Source: Paramecium pentaurelia
Taxonomy: Eukaryota; Ciliophora; Oligohymenophorea; Peniculida; Parameciidae
Length of the DNA: 64,000 bases
Direction: 5' to 3'
NCBI GenBank assembly: GCA_905183005.1
Contig: CAJJDO010000080.1
Location: 401,458 to 465,457, forward strand
The notes under the pieces were generated by a model. It had not been told where the DNA came from and did no database searches. It was given only the letters and a program-made list of their open reading frames with translations. A program made the translations under genes and the position numbers. Shown piece after piece: positions 23,768 to 36,800 of the stretch (position 1 is the first letter of the stretch; every line of letters begins with the position of its first letter).

Positions 23768-25300
23768 ATGTTATCAAATACATCAAGAGGGCACTAATAA
23801 AATCAATTTTCAAAGACTTAAACTCAAACTCTGATTCCCCTTTCTGAATTAAATAATATTAGAGGAAAGCTTAAGGGTGGCAATTTAGCTTAAGAAGAAA
23901 GATAATTGGATAAAATGAGAATGTATAACTTGTTTTAATTTAAAGGAAGGCAAATTCTGAGGAGAGGATGAAACGATGGCCTACTACAATAGCAGCTTAT
24001 AAATAAAAAAGAGATTAACATAGATTTGAAAAATTTGCTGCAGCAGAGGAAGAGAGAAGGTAAATTGATATTGAAGAGGAAATCTTTTAGAAAGGACAAA
24101 AAAAGATTACTTTAGAATAAGCAAATAAATAAATTTATGAGGATAGCGATAAGGTTAAAGCTTTTCATGGAAAAATGTTATTTTCTGATGTTTTGTAGGA
24201 GAGGGATGAATAAATTTTAATGGAGAAATATAAGAAAGAACTTCTTAAATAATAAGAGGAGATATATTAATAAATTTTAGAAGAATAATTAGATGAATAT
24301 GATTAAAAATAGAGTTTAAAATAGAAAATGTAATAATAAAGAAAAAAGGAATAAATGAATATGTTACACAAGTAAGATAATAGATATTTAGATAACATGA
24401 AGAAATGAAAGAGAAATATCTCACAAAATTGAAAGAAGAGAGGATTGAAGGAGAATTAATTAAATAAAAGGTTAAAGATGCTTTAGAAGAGGAATAAAAG
24501 ATATAAAGATTAAAATAGGGAAAGATTTTGGAAAATTAGAGATTAGTATAATAGGCAAATGATTAATTAAAAGAGTTTAAGATTTAATAAAGAATTAAGG
24601 AGAAAGAGGAGGATGAATAAATAAGATTGCATGCAGAGAAGAAATAAAGAATAGCTGAGATGAGAAAGGTTAGAGAGGATTTAAAATTTCATGAGAAATA
24701 GTAATAGAGATAAAAAATGATAGATCGATAGATTTAATAGTTAGAAATAGTTAAAAAGGCATAAGAAGAACATTTAAATAAATAAATTATAGAAGCACAA
24801 GTTAAAGCTGAAGAAGTTGAAAAAATAAAAAAGTAGAAGAGAGAATAAATGTTTAAAGCAATTGATTATAGCAGAAAGATAAAGGATGAAGTTAAATAGA
24901 AAGAATCAAAATGTATTTTGTATTGTAATCAGTTAAGCTGTTGATTATCATAAAAAAGAATTTTAAATATATTGGGAAAAAAGAGGGAAAGAACTAGAAG
25001 AAATAGAAAATGTAGAAAATACAGCATAAAGAGATAGGAGAATTCAAAATGCAAAATATTAATAAGATTAAATTAATGAAAAGACAGTAATTATTATTTT
25101 ATTAAATTATTATTAAGATTTTAAGAGAAAAAGAATATCTTGAATAATTAGATTAATAAGAAGAGAAATAAAGAAAATTAGAAAAAGAGGATGAAATTTT
25201 TATGATATGGGCAAGTTAAAAGATTTAAGAATAATCAAAAGAAGGAAAGAATATATTGCCATTAATAAAAGAATTAAAAAATTTAAGTAAAGTTTAATGA
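23768..25300 (+). CDS. CFAP210-like ciliary protein
   Basis: The gene starts at ATG 23768 and ends at TGA 25298-25300. Introns include 23923-23945 and a 20-nt one near 24371-24390, which removes an in-frame TGA, plus two more near 24932 and 25089. The product is about 460 residues, almost entirely Glu/Lys/Gln-rich helix. The N-terminal part carries MKRWPTTIAAY, EEERRQIDIEEE and DKVKAFHGKMLFSDVLQERD, which strongly resemble CFAP210 (CCDC173), a microtubule inner protein of axonemal doublets. The trichohyalin/plectin-like helix is the family's usual form. The assignment rests on recalled motifs, not an alignment. It is expected inside ciliary doublet microtubules. Confidence 0.72.
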
Positions 25301-25357
25301 TTATATATATTATTTAATTATGTTTGGTATTTAATATATTTACATAAATGTAGAATT

Positions 25358-26441
25358 TCAATTTTTTTTATTTTTCTTATTATTTTTATTATTTTATATT
25401 ATTTCCTTTTTAATTTTTTTTGATTTATTATCTTATTTTTTTTACATGTTTTATTCTTCTTATTATTATTAATACTAAATAATTTCTATGGATACACAAT
25501 TTTCTATTTTCTCTGGTTATTTTTGTTATTCCTCCTTATTTAGACAATTTTCACATTTACACAAATCAGTGCATTTTTAATTGATGCTATAACATTCACA
25601 GTATTTTTTCTTACATTCTGATTTTTTACAATTGCAACCCTTTTTTGTTTCTTTCTGTATGTCTTTCTAAGACTTTTATTCTTTCAATATTTAAACAAAT
25701 TTTATACCTTAAATGATTTGTGGCTATTAGCCATTATTTGTTAAAATGGGAGCAAATGCTTCTGGATTTCTAAGGAGTGCTTCTTCTATAGCTTTAGATC
25801 TTTCATTTGGATTATCAATTCTATTTTTGCATTCAGTACAATTACAACTTTAGGAACATACCTAAAATATTGATTAATAAAACCCAATTATTTGTAAAAC
25901 ATTCACAATATAGTTTTAGACATTTACTTTTTTTGCAATTGCATTAAAAAGGAGAGACTTTTTAATATTAAACTAATTGACTAACTTTAGATTAGAGTTC
26001 TTTAGATAAAGTATTTTAGTATTAGGACATATCATAAGGAGGATAGTAAAATGGTGGATATGGAGGTCTATACCAAGGAGGAGGATATGGTTATGGAAAT
26101 TTATGCATATACTAGTTATTTTGAGGATATTTCATTTGTTAAGGTATTTACAAATAATATGGTGGATAATTGTTAAAATGGCGATTATGATCGTCTTCCT
26201 ATTATTCTAAACCATCTCCAGCAGATAGTTTTCTAAATGGATATTTTGGCTTATTTTTATCTATGAGTTCTTGTTCAGGTAAGAGATTGAATGCAGAGAT
26301 ATTTTAAGGAGGTTAGAGATAAAACTACTATGGAGTGAATCTTGGTGATATGGTTTGTTATTGTTATGGCCAATCTTGATCATAATAGTGAAGTTTTTTA
26401 TCAGGTTTTTGTTCATTAGAATTGTGATCATCTTAATTCAT
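25358..26441 (-). CDS. tesmin/LIN54-type CXC domain protein
   Basis: The gene starts at ATG 26441 and ends at TGA 25358-25360. The N-terminal ~150 residues are Gln/Pro/Tyr-rich (many PPYY-like turns). Then come two tandem cysteine-rich CXC motifs: CNCKKSKCLKLYCECF, completed after an intron by CSQSCNCTEC, and CNCKKSECKKKYCECY with CTDLCKCENC. The linker contains RNPEAFAPI, the conserved element between the two CXC motifs in LIN54/tesmin proteins. These domains bind the CHR promoter element and act in cell-cycle transcription (DREAM/MuvB). The short Lys/Asn-rich tail is low complexity. The start lies just 23 bp from the Tom40 start. Confidence 0.92.
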
Positions 26442-26464
26442 AATAAATTAATTAAAAATTAATA
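26442..26464. promoter_or_regulatory. 23-bp divergent promoter region
   Basis: Only 23 bp separate the start codons of the CXC gene (minus) and Tom40 (plus). Both 5' leaders and any core promoter must overlap here or lie inside the coding regions. The interval is entirely A/T. If the second in-frame ATG of Tom40 (near 26492) were used, the spacer would grow by about 27 bp. Confidence 0.5.
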
Positions 26465-27611
26465 ATGGCAGCAATCAACAAAGAATAGGTTGACATGGAT
26501 AACCCAGCATTTGCCTAATAAGATCCACATCTTAAAATAAATGATGAAGAAGAAATGAGTTTACCACCTTAATTTAGAAATCGTTACCCAAGAAGACCAC
26601 CACTTTTTGATGGTTTATTGAATAATGTTAGAGCTGTTACAAAAAAAGTAGAACATATCAAAGGATTTAAATTTGAAGTAGCAGGAGGATTATCAAATAA
26701 TTTTCATTTAGCTCATTCTTGGATGATTCCTCCATCAGTATTTTGATCATATCTATAAATTTAGAACAAAGGCAAGGCTCCTAATCCTAATCCTATGAAA
26801 TAACCACCTGTCCCAAGCTATACTCTAGCTGCTCAATATTTAGGAGGAGAATTGAGAACTCCATTTGATCAACCTTCTTACATTATGACAGGAAGATGGG
26901 ACTCTACAGGTAAATTAGAAGCTGCTATCATAAAGAAATTGAATGAAACATTTAATTTTAGGTATTTCTATACAATTCTATCATTAAAATAGATTAAGTG
27001 CTTTCTATTTAGATTCTAGTCCAAATAATGCATAAGTTCATTTAGATTGTGATATTTCTGGAGAAGATTATGTTCATTCAATTAAATTGGGTACAGGATT
27101 GTACAGTTTTAATATGATGTAAACAATTGGAAAGAGGGTAGTTCTAGGATATGAAATGATGACATTAGTATTATATTAAATTATACTAGACTGAAAGAAA
27201 TATGTCATTGATGAGTTATGCATTTAAATTTGGAATAAGTCAAAAATAGAATTTCTATGCCTAATATGTAGGAGCTGCTGATTAATTGATTTTAGCTTAT
27301 AATCAGAGAGTATAGATAATTATTTAAATTTAGCTTTTGGATAAAGCCTATTTTATGTCTGAACTTGAATATTCAAATTAATCTGGAGAATCTAGAACTA
27401 TTCTTGTAATAGAATTTATTCATTAATTTTTAAGGGTTATAGATAAAAGTTTGCCACATCAGAAGTCATTATAACTGTCAATTCAAAAATGAAGTTTAGT
27501 TCTGCTTTAACTTTGTAAGGATTTGCCTATCAATTAAAATTATGTGCAATTGCAGATTACACCAAGGATTCATATAAGTTTGGTTATGGTATTGCAATGG
27601 GTTAAGTTTGA
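26465..27611 (+). CDS. TOM40: mitochondrial import pore Tom40
   Basis: Tom40 is the beta-barrel channel of the mitochondrial outer-membrane import complex. The gene starts at ATG 26465 and ends at TGA 27609-27611. At least four introns are present, including 27 nt at about 26742-26768 and 22 nt near 27170. After a ~45-residue polar N-terminus come PPLFDGLLNNVRAV and FKFEVAGGLSNNFHLAHSW, typical of the Tom40 entry to the barrel. Alternating beta strands follow (GELRTPFDQPSYIM, WDSTGKLEAAI, EYSNQSGESRTI). The C-terminus YKFGYGIAMGQ fits the SAM-complex beta signal. VDAC is an alternative within the same porin family, but the N-terminal motif favours Tom40. Confidence 0.88.
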
Positions 27612-27882
27612 TAACTAGTATATAAAAAAAATATATTTTCAAGTTTTAGTTATACTTTTTATATATTACTTTTTTTGAATATCTACTTATCGATTAATTG
27701 ATATAATTGTCGATAAACTTATGAAATTCAATGATTTAATTAATAATAAATAAGAAGAAACTTCTTATAATTTATTTAATTAAATTAGATATGAAATTTA
27801 ATTAATTAAGAGTTTATACTAAACCGTATTTGAATATATACAGAAATGATTTAAAAGCTCTAATTATTAAAAGAATCTAATA

Positions 27883-29355
27883 ATGAGAAGATTTATTTAA
27901 TCTAATCATATCTTAATTGAGTTGATATTGTTGTCCATACTAATCCCTTCCTGTTATTCAAGCAATAATTTGAGAAGACATATAGAATGTATTTTAATAT
28001 ATTACATATTAGGGCATCAGATTGAGCATCAATCTACATCATTTTCTCAAGTAGAGAATACAATATGTTACATATTTGGATTCATAAGTATGATTTTGGC
28101 TCTTTCTATTTTGTGGCACAATGAAAGAAGGTTTTTATTTATAAAATAATATAATAGAAATGCAATTACAGAATATAGATTAGAAGAAGCAAAGAAATTA
28201 TGTACTTCAGTCAATTCACTAGAAGTAAATCCTAATACTAATAATTAATTAATTCACACAAATGGTAAAACATCATCTATATCATTTTATTAGGCTTGAG
28301 TTAAACCTCTGATCTAATTGTTGATGCTGCTTTTGGTTTGACTTTAAAAGATTGCGTTAAGCTAGTTAGAACAGTCGAAATGTATTTATGGGTAGTGATA
28401 GAATCTCAAAATGATGATGGATCAACTAGTGTTTCTGTTTTTTAGGAATGGAGCACAGATTTCTGTGAAAATTGTGGAACTTGCAAAAATGATAAAACTA
28501 AATGGATTGTAGAAAAAGAGACATAAATTAATTAGAATGTTCGCATAGGTGCTTATTTAATGAGCAAATCTTTAGCATTACAAACAAATGCAAATTAAAG
28601 TATTATAATGACTAATAATAATGCTTAAGCAGCTGCCTATTTCTATGGATATTCAAAAGGATTTGAGAATTTGTAACACTTATTAATATATTAGTGAACC
28701 AAATGGAAAATATTTATATTTCTAATAAAATAAAGGAACTTTAACAATGAATGATTTAAGAGTCTCATTTGATTATTCAAAAACTGGTCCTACAACAGTG
28801 GTTTCTCAATAATATAATGATTCATTTACTTCTTTTGTAGTTCACGATAAATTTGATGAAACTGTGGCAAGAGATATAAATTTTGATTAAATGTAATTCT
28901 CTTTTGTTAATTGCTGTTGTTGTTGTTGCAAGTTCTTTAGAGCAATCGATCAACCCCTAACTGAAATAGATTGGATATTTGATTCAATTATGACATAAAA
29001 TCAGGTTTTTAAAAAAAAAATAAATTATGATGCATGTGTCGCATTGATAAAAAGAATTCTAGCATACTTAATAATGGTAATATATTTTATTAATTTTATA
29101 TAGGGAATTGCATTTAGCTTGTTATTCTATCCTAATTCATGGGTAGTTTCATTGTCCCCTTTGGTTGGATACTTTTTAGCTTCACTCACTGGATATGTCT
29201 ATATTTTAGCCAGTTTTATAATAACTATTCCAATAAACGTATTAATTATAGGCTGTGTTTGGTTAAGGTATCAACCAAAATAAGGAATTGCCTTTATTGT
29301 ATTTTCTGCTTTAATTGGAGTAGCAATATCTTATTACATTCTAAGTTATAGTTGA
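27883..29355 (+). CDS. TMEM43: TMEM43 family membrane protein
   Basis: TMEM43 (LUMA) is a multi-pass protein of the inner nuclear membrane and ER. The gene starts at ATG 27883 and ends at TGA 29353-29355. Introns were read at 28265-28293, 28673-28694 and 29077-29103. The first membrane segment ends in SILWHNERRFL, matching the family's LLFWNEGRAV motif. A large lumenal domain follows, with QEWSTDF and a beta-rich DDLRVSF-like region. A Cys cluster (CCCCCK, about residue 335) precedes the C-terminal block of three to four membrane helices, as in human TMEM43. The poly-Cys stretch next to the membrane is unusual and could be palmitoylated. Confidence 0.87.
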
Positions 29356-29666
29356 AATAATAAAAATATAGTTCCATTAAAAATAAATACAAAATATTTA
29401 ATAAAATTGAATCTCTTCCTTCTATTTCATTCAATGTATAATATAATACAACTAATAATCAAATTATGGCTATATTTCAGATTCCAGATATTACTTTTTC
29501 ATATTATTATTATAATAATTTAAATTAAATTATCATATAAATTTAATACTGATTTTAAGTTACTAATAATAATCTTTTATTTATATTATTTTAATCCTTC
29601 TAGTTATAAAATTCTATATTTTTTTAAAATATATATATTAATATTAAAATATAAGTCACAATATAA
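29356..29666. other. AT-rich convergent spacer
   Basis: This 311-bp spacer lies between the stops of TMEM43 and the poly(A) polymerase. It is A/T-rich and presumably holds both 3' ends. No other feature was seen. Confidence 0.45.
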
Positions 29667-31699
29667 TCATATAAATAATGGTTAATTCACTTATAAAGGC
29701 AAATCAAAGTAGTCTTAAATTTTATTAGATTTAGACAAGTGTTCATAAAGTTGTTTAAATTCTTCTTAGATCTCTAAAAATCGATGAACTTTTTGAGAAA
29801 TAACTTAATAATTAATAGGGGAATAAATTGTGAGAGGATTATAAGGAGGACATTCTTCCAAAGCTATAAATGGATGTTATTATCTAATTTAGATTTATTA
29901 TTTACCCATAACTGTCAATATATATACCCTCTTTTAATGGGTCGAATTGAGTACCATACTTCTTTAAAAAGTCAAGAAGAATTTATTTTTTATCATTTTA
30001 AGTGTAATGCTTACACATATAGATTGCAGCTAACATTATTGATAAACAAAATGAACTTATTCCCCCTATTTAGAATAGATATATATTAAATACCTGTGTG
30101 GGCATCATTTAAATTTTTTGATTTAACTAAATGTTTTAGAATTAACATGATATCTCGATACCACACAAATCTACTTATCCAATCTTTAATAATTGTAGTT
30201 GAAGCAAATCCCAAATGAGGATTATTATAAACATTACTCCATTAATATATCCAACTAATATCCACCTAAATGATTTTTCCTAATAAATTTTAATATTTAA
30301 TAATACCTTAATCATTTTAATCTAAATGAAAATAAGACCAGTTTTATTTTATATGTTAATCATCATCATAAAAACTTGATTTTGGATTCAATTCTAATTT
30401 AAGAATTGGCATATGACTTTAAATTAATCTAAAGATATTTATAATGATAATTACTTAGATTTAATTAAAAAAGGTGTTTACTTTAAAGTAGTATTTAATA
30501 GTTATAGAAAACTTACTATTTAAATATAGGTCAAGTTTTAGGATCCCCATATTCCGACATCTACATCACTTATCTCTAAATCTAGTCCGGTTTCAAAAGA
30601 TCCATATGGATACATATTTAGATGGTAATTAGTATAAATAAGATAATTAAGTCTATTCAAACAAATTTATTTTCTAATTCTATTTTGATAACTTTTTTAT
30701 TGAATATAATTGGATAATTCATCAATATCATAAGTTTTAGATTTCACTATATTCAATTGTTTTCTTTTAATGGGTGTGGTTTATGTGGAATGAGGATATT
30801 ATTTATCACCAACTTTTTCTCCATTATTGTTATAGTTTTTCTTTTTTGTTTTTTCTCTGCTTGATAATTTTTATGCACTTAATTCAATTTATTTATTTTC
30901 ATATGATTATTATAAACAATCATCTGATTCTGATTATGAATTTCCTGCAGTTGTACTTCTTGCTCCAATCTAAATTATAAATACATATAAAATACATGAC
31001 TAAATTAAGTATCAAAGTCAGCAGAATCTTTTTTGTTTTCTTATTCACAATTTTCTATCTAAGTGCTGCTTAGTTATTTTTTTTATTTTTACTAAGTTAA
31101 TTATTGTTTTATTTTATGAGACCCTTATGGAGTCAGTTAATTATGTTATTTTTCTTTAGATTGTTATTATATTTATGGTTATTGTGGGTACTATTTTTGA
31201 GTTAGAGTTTAATTTTTAGGTAATTTCAATGAGGAATCTGTTTTATTCTTCCTGTTCTTTGCTTTTTTATGTGATTTTTATTTTTAAGTAGGAAATTGTT
31301 ATGCTGTTGGAGGTAATTAAAATGAATCAATATCGTTTTAATCACAATTTTATATAACTTTACATTGTTCAGAAATTTATTCTTTCTAATTCTGTTACTA
31401 ACAATTAAATTAAAGTTCTTCATTAATTATGCTCAAAGATAAACTCATTATATTTTTTATACAAGTATTTTCATCAAATTCTTCATTCTTTTTTTTCAAT
31501 ATAGCCTTACTCTATTAATTTATACTAAACTTGATACATTCCCTTAATTAGTTCCTTCTGAATCTTTTCTACATTCAAGCTATGATTTTTCTTTTTAATT
31601 ATCAATCTAATTGTTTTTAGAGCGAAATTATTTTGTTCCTTTTATCGTCTCATTATTCTTACATTCATTCATTTGGCAAGATGTGCTTTAATTTTGCAT
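29667..31699 (-). CDS. TRF4/PAPD5-type noncanonical poly(A) polymerase
   Basis: This nucleotidyltransferase should add short A (or mixed) tails to nuclear RNAs for exosome decay, as TRF4/TENT4 does in TRAMP. The start is taken at ATG 31699 and the stop at TGA 29667-29669. Introns include 31488-31510, a 26-nt one near 30975 and a 28-nt one near 30085. The N-terminal ~330 residues are Gln/Lys-rich and disordered. The catalytic domain has YPYGSFETGLDLEISDVDV, in which G-S and two Asp of the DxD motif are visible. The central domain has GGISSFCLSIML, and a PAP-associated end follows with ECPPYNPL. A later ATG at 31448 is possible, but the upstream frame reads as protein. Confidence 0.88.
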
Positions 31700-31731
31700 T
31701 AAAGAAATGATTTATTTATTTTTATTATTTC

Positions 31732-32545
31732 TCAATATGATTAATTTTAATACATTATGTATTCAATAATACTTAGCATTTTTAAATAGTGTAATACCAT
31801 ACATGAACTAATTAATAGCTTCAAGGATGAATTATACCATCTCTAAATGAAAAATCGATCAAATTCATTAAGAATTATATTTACTTCGAAATTTAATTAT
31901 AATATCATCATAAGAGATATTAATTAATGATTTTTAATATCTAACATATAAATAGTAATATAATAATTTAAAAGTTATTTTAAATCAGAATCCTTCATAC
32001 TTTTATAGATTTTTATCTAATATATATAAAATTATATGAAATTTAGCTTTGATTGGATATCTATCAATCTTAAAAAAATGTTGAAATTGTGAAGAAATGA
32101 ATTCTTAAAATTACAACTAAATTAGATCTAATATCTTAAAAACTAAAAGATTAAGTAAACTAGAAATTATGTTCTAGAACTAGAATGATAAAAAAATGAA
32201 AATAGAAATTATAAAATTTAATATATCTCTATCGATTATAAAAATATATATAAAAAAGAATATAACTATAATTAAAATGCATTATCTTTAATTCTTTCCA
32301 ATTCTGTCTAAATATCTGGAGCTTTAATAATATGAAATTTATTCTTTATTATTTTTAAATCTAATTAATTTTCTTTGTAATAAATTATTTATAATAAATG
32401 ATTGTTTTTATTATCATATAAATATGGAAAATAATTGTATAATTTTATTTTTTTATCAACTTTTGAATAAAATCATCATAAATAGTTTGATTAAAGATAA
32501 TTTTTTAAGAATTCTAATATTTTTATATATCACTTTCGATTACAT
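31732..32545 (-). CDS. hypothetical protein, ~250 aa
   Basis: The minus strand from about 32545 down to TGA 31732-31734 reads as protein over most of its length, with hydrophobic and helical stretches. Examples are DIQTELERIKDNAF in the middle and FEVNIILNEFDRFF near the end. At least one frame change occurs near 32450, so an intron is likely. The start at ATG 32545 is tentative. It sits 33 bp upstream of the poly(A) polymerase start on the same strand and 48 bp from the divergent phosphatase start. No family is recognised. Confidence 0.45.
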
Positions 32546-32593
32546 AATTGTAATAAATGTTATTAATTAAAATAGTAAAATAAATAATCAAAA

Positions 32594-33414
32594 ATGTTTA
32601 GATTGTTTGATTCGAATTATCAATAAATGAATCAAATTATTGAAGAAAGTGGAAATGTTCTTTGGCTTGGTGATTTTACAGCAGCATTAGACAGGACTCT
32701 TCTAGATTCAAAAGGTATTAAAACAGTATTAACTGTTGCAACAGGCTTAGATGTTTCTTATAGAGAACCTGGAATAACTCATAAGGTAGAGAATTTAATA
32801 TAAGATAGGTATATCATATCCTAGATTCAGAAACTGCAAATATTGGTAGATTATTTTCAGACACCAACACTTAAATAATTGAAGGTTTAAAAAGAGGATC
32901 AGTTTTAGTACATTGTGCTGCTGGAGTCTCTAGATCAGCTTCAGTAGTGATAGCATATTTGATGAAAACAAAAGGATTAGGTTTTTAAGAGGCATTTAAC
33001 TTTGTAAAAAAGAGAAGAAGTGTCATTTAGCCTAATTATGGATTTATCAAATAATTAAGAAATTATGAAAAAGAAGTAAAAGTAGTAAAAAAGGAACCAC
33101 TATAACTTAAAATAAGTGAAAATCCATAGGATGGAAAGGGTTGGTAAATGATGAAGACTTAAGAAAGGAAGCCAGCAGATCTTAACATAGTTGGCTAATA
33201 AGCTGTTCAATAAAGATAACCTAGTGTATTAGCTTAACCAAAAATCACTACTTCAAATTCTACAAGAGCTAATTCAACTGTTAATTCGAAAAAGTTGTTT
33301 GAACCATAAAAGACTTACTAAGGACCATAGATTGTAACCTATGCAAAAAATAATAAATTAGTTCTCAAAAATCATTTTGCAATGCCTGAGATAAAATAAA
33401 AAAATTACAAGTGA
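32594..33414 (+). CDS. dual-specificity protein phosphatase
   Basis: This is an atypical DSP of the protein tyrosine phosphatase superfamily. It starts at ATG 32594 and ends at TGA 33412-33414, with one 23-nt intron (32786-32808). The ~265-residue protein has the WLGDFTAA opening, an Asp in the HILDSE loop (candidate general acid) and the active-site signature HCAAGVSRSASV (32911-32946), with catalytic Cys and Arg intact. It then has the AYLMKTKGLGF and RSVIQPNYGF segments typical of DUSPs. Residues of about 160-265 are a Gln/Lys/Pro-rich tail with no domain, possibly a docking region. There is no MAP-kinase-binding rhodanese domain, so it is a small atypical DUSP. Confidence 0.94.
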
Positions 33415-33809
33415 AAAGTATACTTATTTATTTCATTTAATAAAATTTAATTAATTTCATACATAATTATTATAAAATGTATCTATGAATTAATCATAAT
33501 ATATGTAATCTATAGTTGTTTATATTAGTATTAATTAATTGATTTATTTTTTTAAGTTATCATTAATTATTATTATACTCCTAGATTATTATTAAAAAGT
33601 ATACAAATAAATTTAAGAAATTAAATAACATAAATATTAATATTATATTCAAATCATATACTTTAATTATCTTTCTAATAATTATTTCATAAGTTCAAAA
33701 ATATTGATTTATAATTATTATGAGTACTTCTATTGATATTTTAAATTATGAGATTGTAAATGCAATTCTATTTAAATTCAGTTGATTTAAAATATATTAA
33801 TAAAATCAA
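33415..33809. other. AT-rich spacer
   Basis: About 395 bp between two plus-strand genes. It is AT-rich with no frame or RNA that I can support. Confidence 0.45.
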
Positions 33810-36800
33810 ATGGACAGAAAGAAGTTATTATTTGAAAGCAATTTGAAAAATAATTGTTAAGATCTTATGGCTGGTATAAGAGAAACAAAAGCTAAAGTAA
33901 ATGAAATCCGTTCTAGGTGTGATTCTATAAAAAGAGGAAGTTCAAAGTAATTTATTCATTTATCAATAGATAACCTTATGAAGTAAATAATAAGTCTTAT
34001 GAAATATCAACTAAAACAAGTGGAAGTTTTATAAATATCAAAGATAATGATGTTTCTTATTTAAAAAAGAAAATTGAAGAATTATAATTTAGAATAGATT
34101 CATAAGACTCAAAATTAAAGGCAAGAGAGAAGGAGATTGTTTATTAATAATCTCAAATCAAATAATTTGTACTTGAGATTAATGAAATTTAAATAATTGA
34201 AGACAATTATAAAGAAGAGATATCAGTTTTGAATAAGGAATTATCATAATGGAAAGAAAAATATTTTGCAAATCTCAAAGAATACTAATTTCGTTAAGCT
34301 CAATAATCTCGATAGTAATAATAAGAGCAAGGTCTAATGAGAAAGAAATATGAAGAAATAATTGAATAATAATAAAGAGAAATAGAATCTATTGAAATAA
34401 GGTTTGAAAATGAGAGGGAAAATCTATATAGAGAACTTGAGATATAAAATAAAACTTAGTATAAAAACAATGAATTGAATGTAAAGAATAACTAATATTA
34501 TTAGGAAATTATAATTCAATTAGAATAAAAAGAAAATGAAATTCATAAATTAAAAGAAAAGATTTAAGGATTGGAGACAAATAAGGAAGAATTAAAATTA
34601 CATCTATAATAATAGACATCTAAATTGAATGAATAAATCAATAAAAATAATTATGTATCATCTCTATTCATTAAAATAGATTGAATAATAAAGGAATCAA
34701 GAAATTTAAAATATTTAATTACAAATACAAGCAAAAGATAAGCAAATTAAAAATTTATTTAGTCAAATTGGAGAACAGAGAAATAAGACTAATATATAAG
34801 ATTAAGAGAAATTACTATAATTAGAAAATTTAAATAATTAACTAGTTTAAGAGATAAGTTTATTAGAAGGAGAAGTTGCAAAATTGAAATAATAAGCAAA
34901 AGATTTTTAGAAAGTACCATCATTAGAAAAAGAGAATGAAAATCTTTAAATGATTATTTAAGATTAAAAATAATAGAATCATGATATAAAATAATAACTA
35001 AAATAATTTTAAGAAGAAATTAATTAATTAAAAGGATAAGATTAGAATAAATCTAATACAATATAATTAGAATAAGAAATTAAATATTATGCAAGATTAT
35101 TAAGTGAATTATAAGAAGAAAATGGTAAACTATAAAATTAATTGATGGATTATGAAGAAATAAATGAAGAATTGATAATATTGAAAAAGAATAATGAAGA
35201 ATTATTATAATAATAAAATGAGGAATTTAAAATTATAGAAGGCAAATCTTTAAAAATTAAATAATTAGAATCAGAATTAACTTAATTAAGATAATAGAAT
35301 TAAATGAATTAAAATTAAAATTAATAAGAATCAATAATATAAGAATTGAATAAAAAAATAGAATAATTAAATTTGATAAATAAAGAAAAAGAAGCTGAAA
35401 TATAATATTAATAAGATTTGCTATTAAAATAAAATATAAATTCAAAGGATTTTGATAAATTAATAACATAATAAAAGGCTGAAAATAAAGAGTATCAAAT
35501 ATAAAATAATTAATTGACAAATCAAATAGTATTATTATAAAAATAAAATTAAGAAAATTTGGAGGAATTACAAAAATGTTAAATGGAGATTGAATTATTA
35601 AATAAGATAAATGAAGATAATTAAAAAAAAATAAATAATTTAGAGAAAGAGAAATAATAAATATAAAATAGTTTTGATCATCATTTAAAAGAAATATAAA
35701 AAAAGGATGCTGAAAAATTATCAAACTTTACTTAATTAGAAAATGAAAATGCAAAATTATATTAACAAAGAAATAAATTATAAGAAAAAATTGGAGAATT
35801 AGAAGAAGCTGCAAATTAATAATCCATTGAATTAATTAATCTTAAATAACAAAATTAAGAACTTTTAAATGAATTTAAAGTTACTTAATCACAATTAGAA
35901 ATATAAAATTCTCATTTAATTAATAATAATGAAGAAGTATAAAAATTAAATTTCTTATGTCAGGAATAATAAAATATTATAAATGAAAAAGAATAGTTCA
36001 TTATATAATTATAATCATAGAATCAAGAATTAGAATTATAAATACAAAAATTAATTATTGAAAATCAAGAACAATAAGAATCTAAAATTTAATAATAGTT
36101 AGAGAGAATTTCAGAGTTATAGTAAAATTTAGAGACTCAATAAGAAGGATAAGATTAAGAAACATTATTATATGAAATTGAATTATTAAAATAAAAAAAT
36201 TAAGAATTAGAAAATTAACTTAATTTATAAATTGATGATGATGCAGAAGAAATAGATAAATTGGAAAAAGAACTTTATCAATAGAAATAGAATAATAATG
36301 AATAAAAATTAAATTTAGAAGAATTATAAACTTAAAAAGATGATTTATAGAAAAGAATTGAAGAGAAGGATGAAGAAATAGAAAGATTAAAATAAATTGT
36401 ATTTGAATATTAAGAATAATAAGATGAATCAAAAAAATAAATAGAAGATTTATATAACAATCAAAAAGAATTAGCAATAGAATTGAGTGAAAATTAAAAA
36501 ATTATTTAAGATTTAGAAATAACAATAGTTGAAAAAGAAGAATAAATTAAGAATCTTTAATAATAAGTACCTTAAAATGATTATGTTAATGAGGATACAG
36601 AATTACTAATATCTTAAATAAAGTAATTTAAAGAATAAATTGAAGATTAAAAATAAACAATTATATAATTAGAATAATAAATAAAAAATAATGATGCTTA
36701 ATTAAAATAGAGAATATATGAAAACAGATAAATCAATTTATAAGCAGAATTAATTGAAATTAAATTAACAAGAGAAATTGAAGACTTAAAAAATAAAGCA

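Noticed and set aside
35257..36477. Long minus-strand hydrophobic frames
   Set aside because: They mirror Lys/Glu/Gln/Asn codons of the plus-strand coiled-coil gene, a usual artefact in AT-rich coding DNA.
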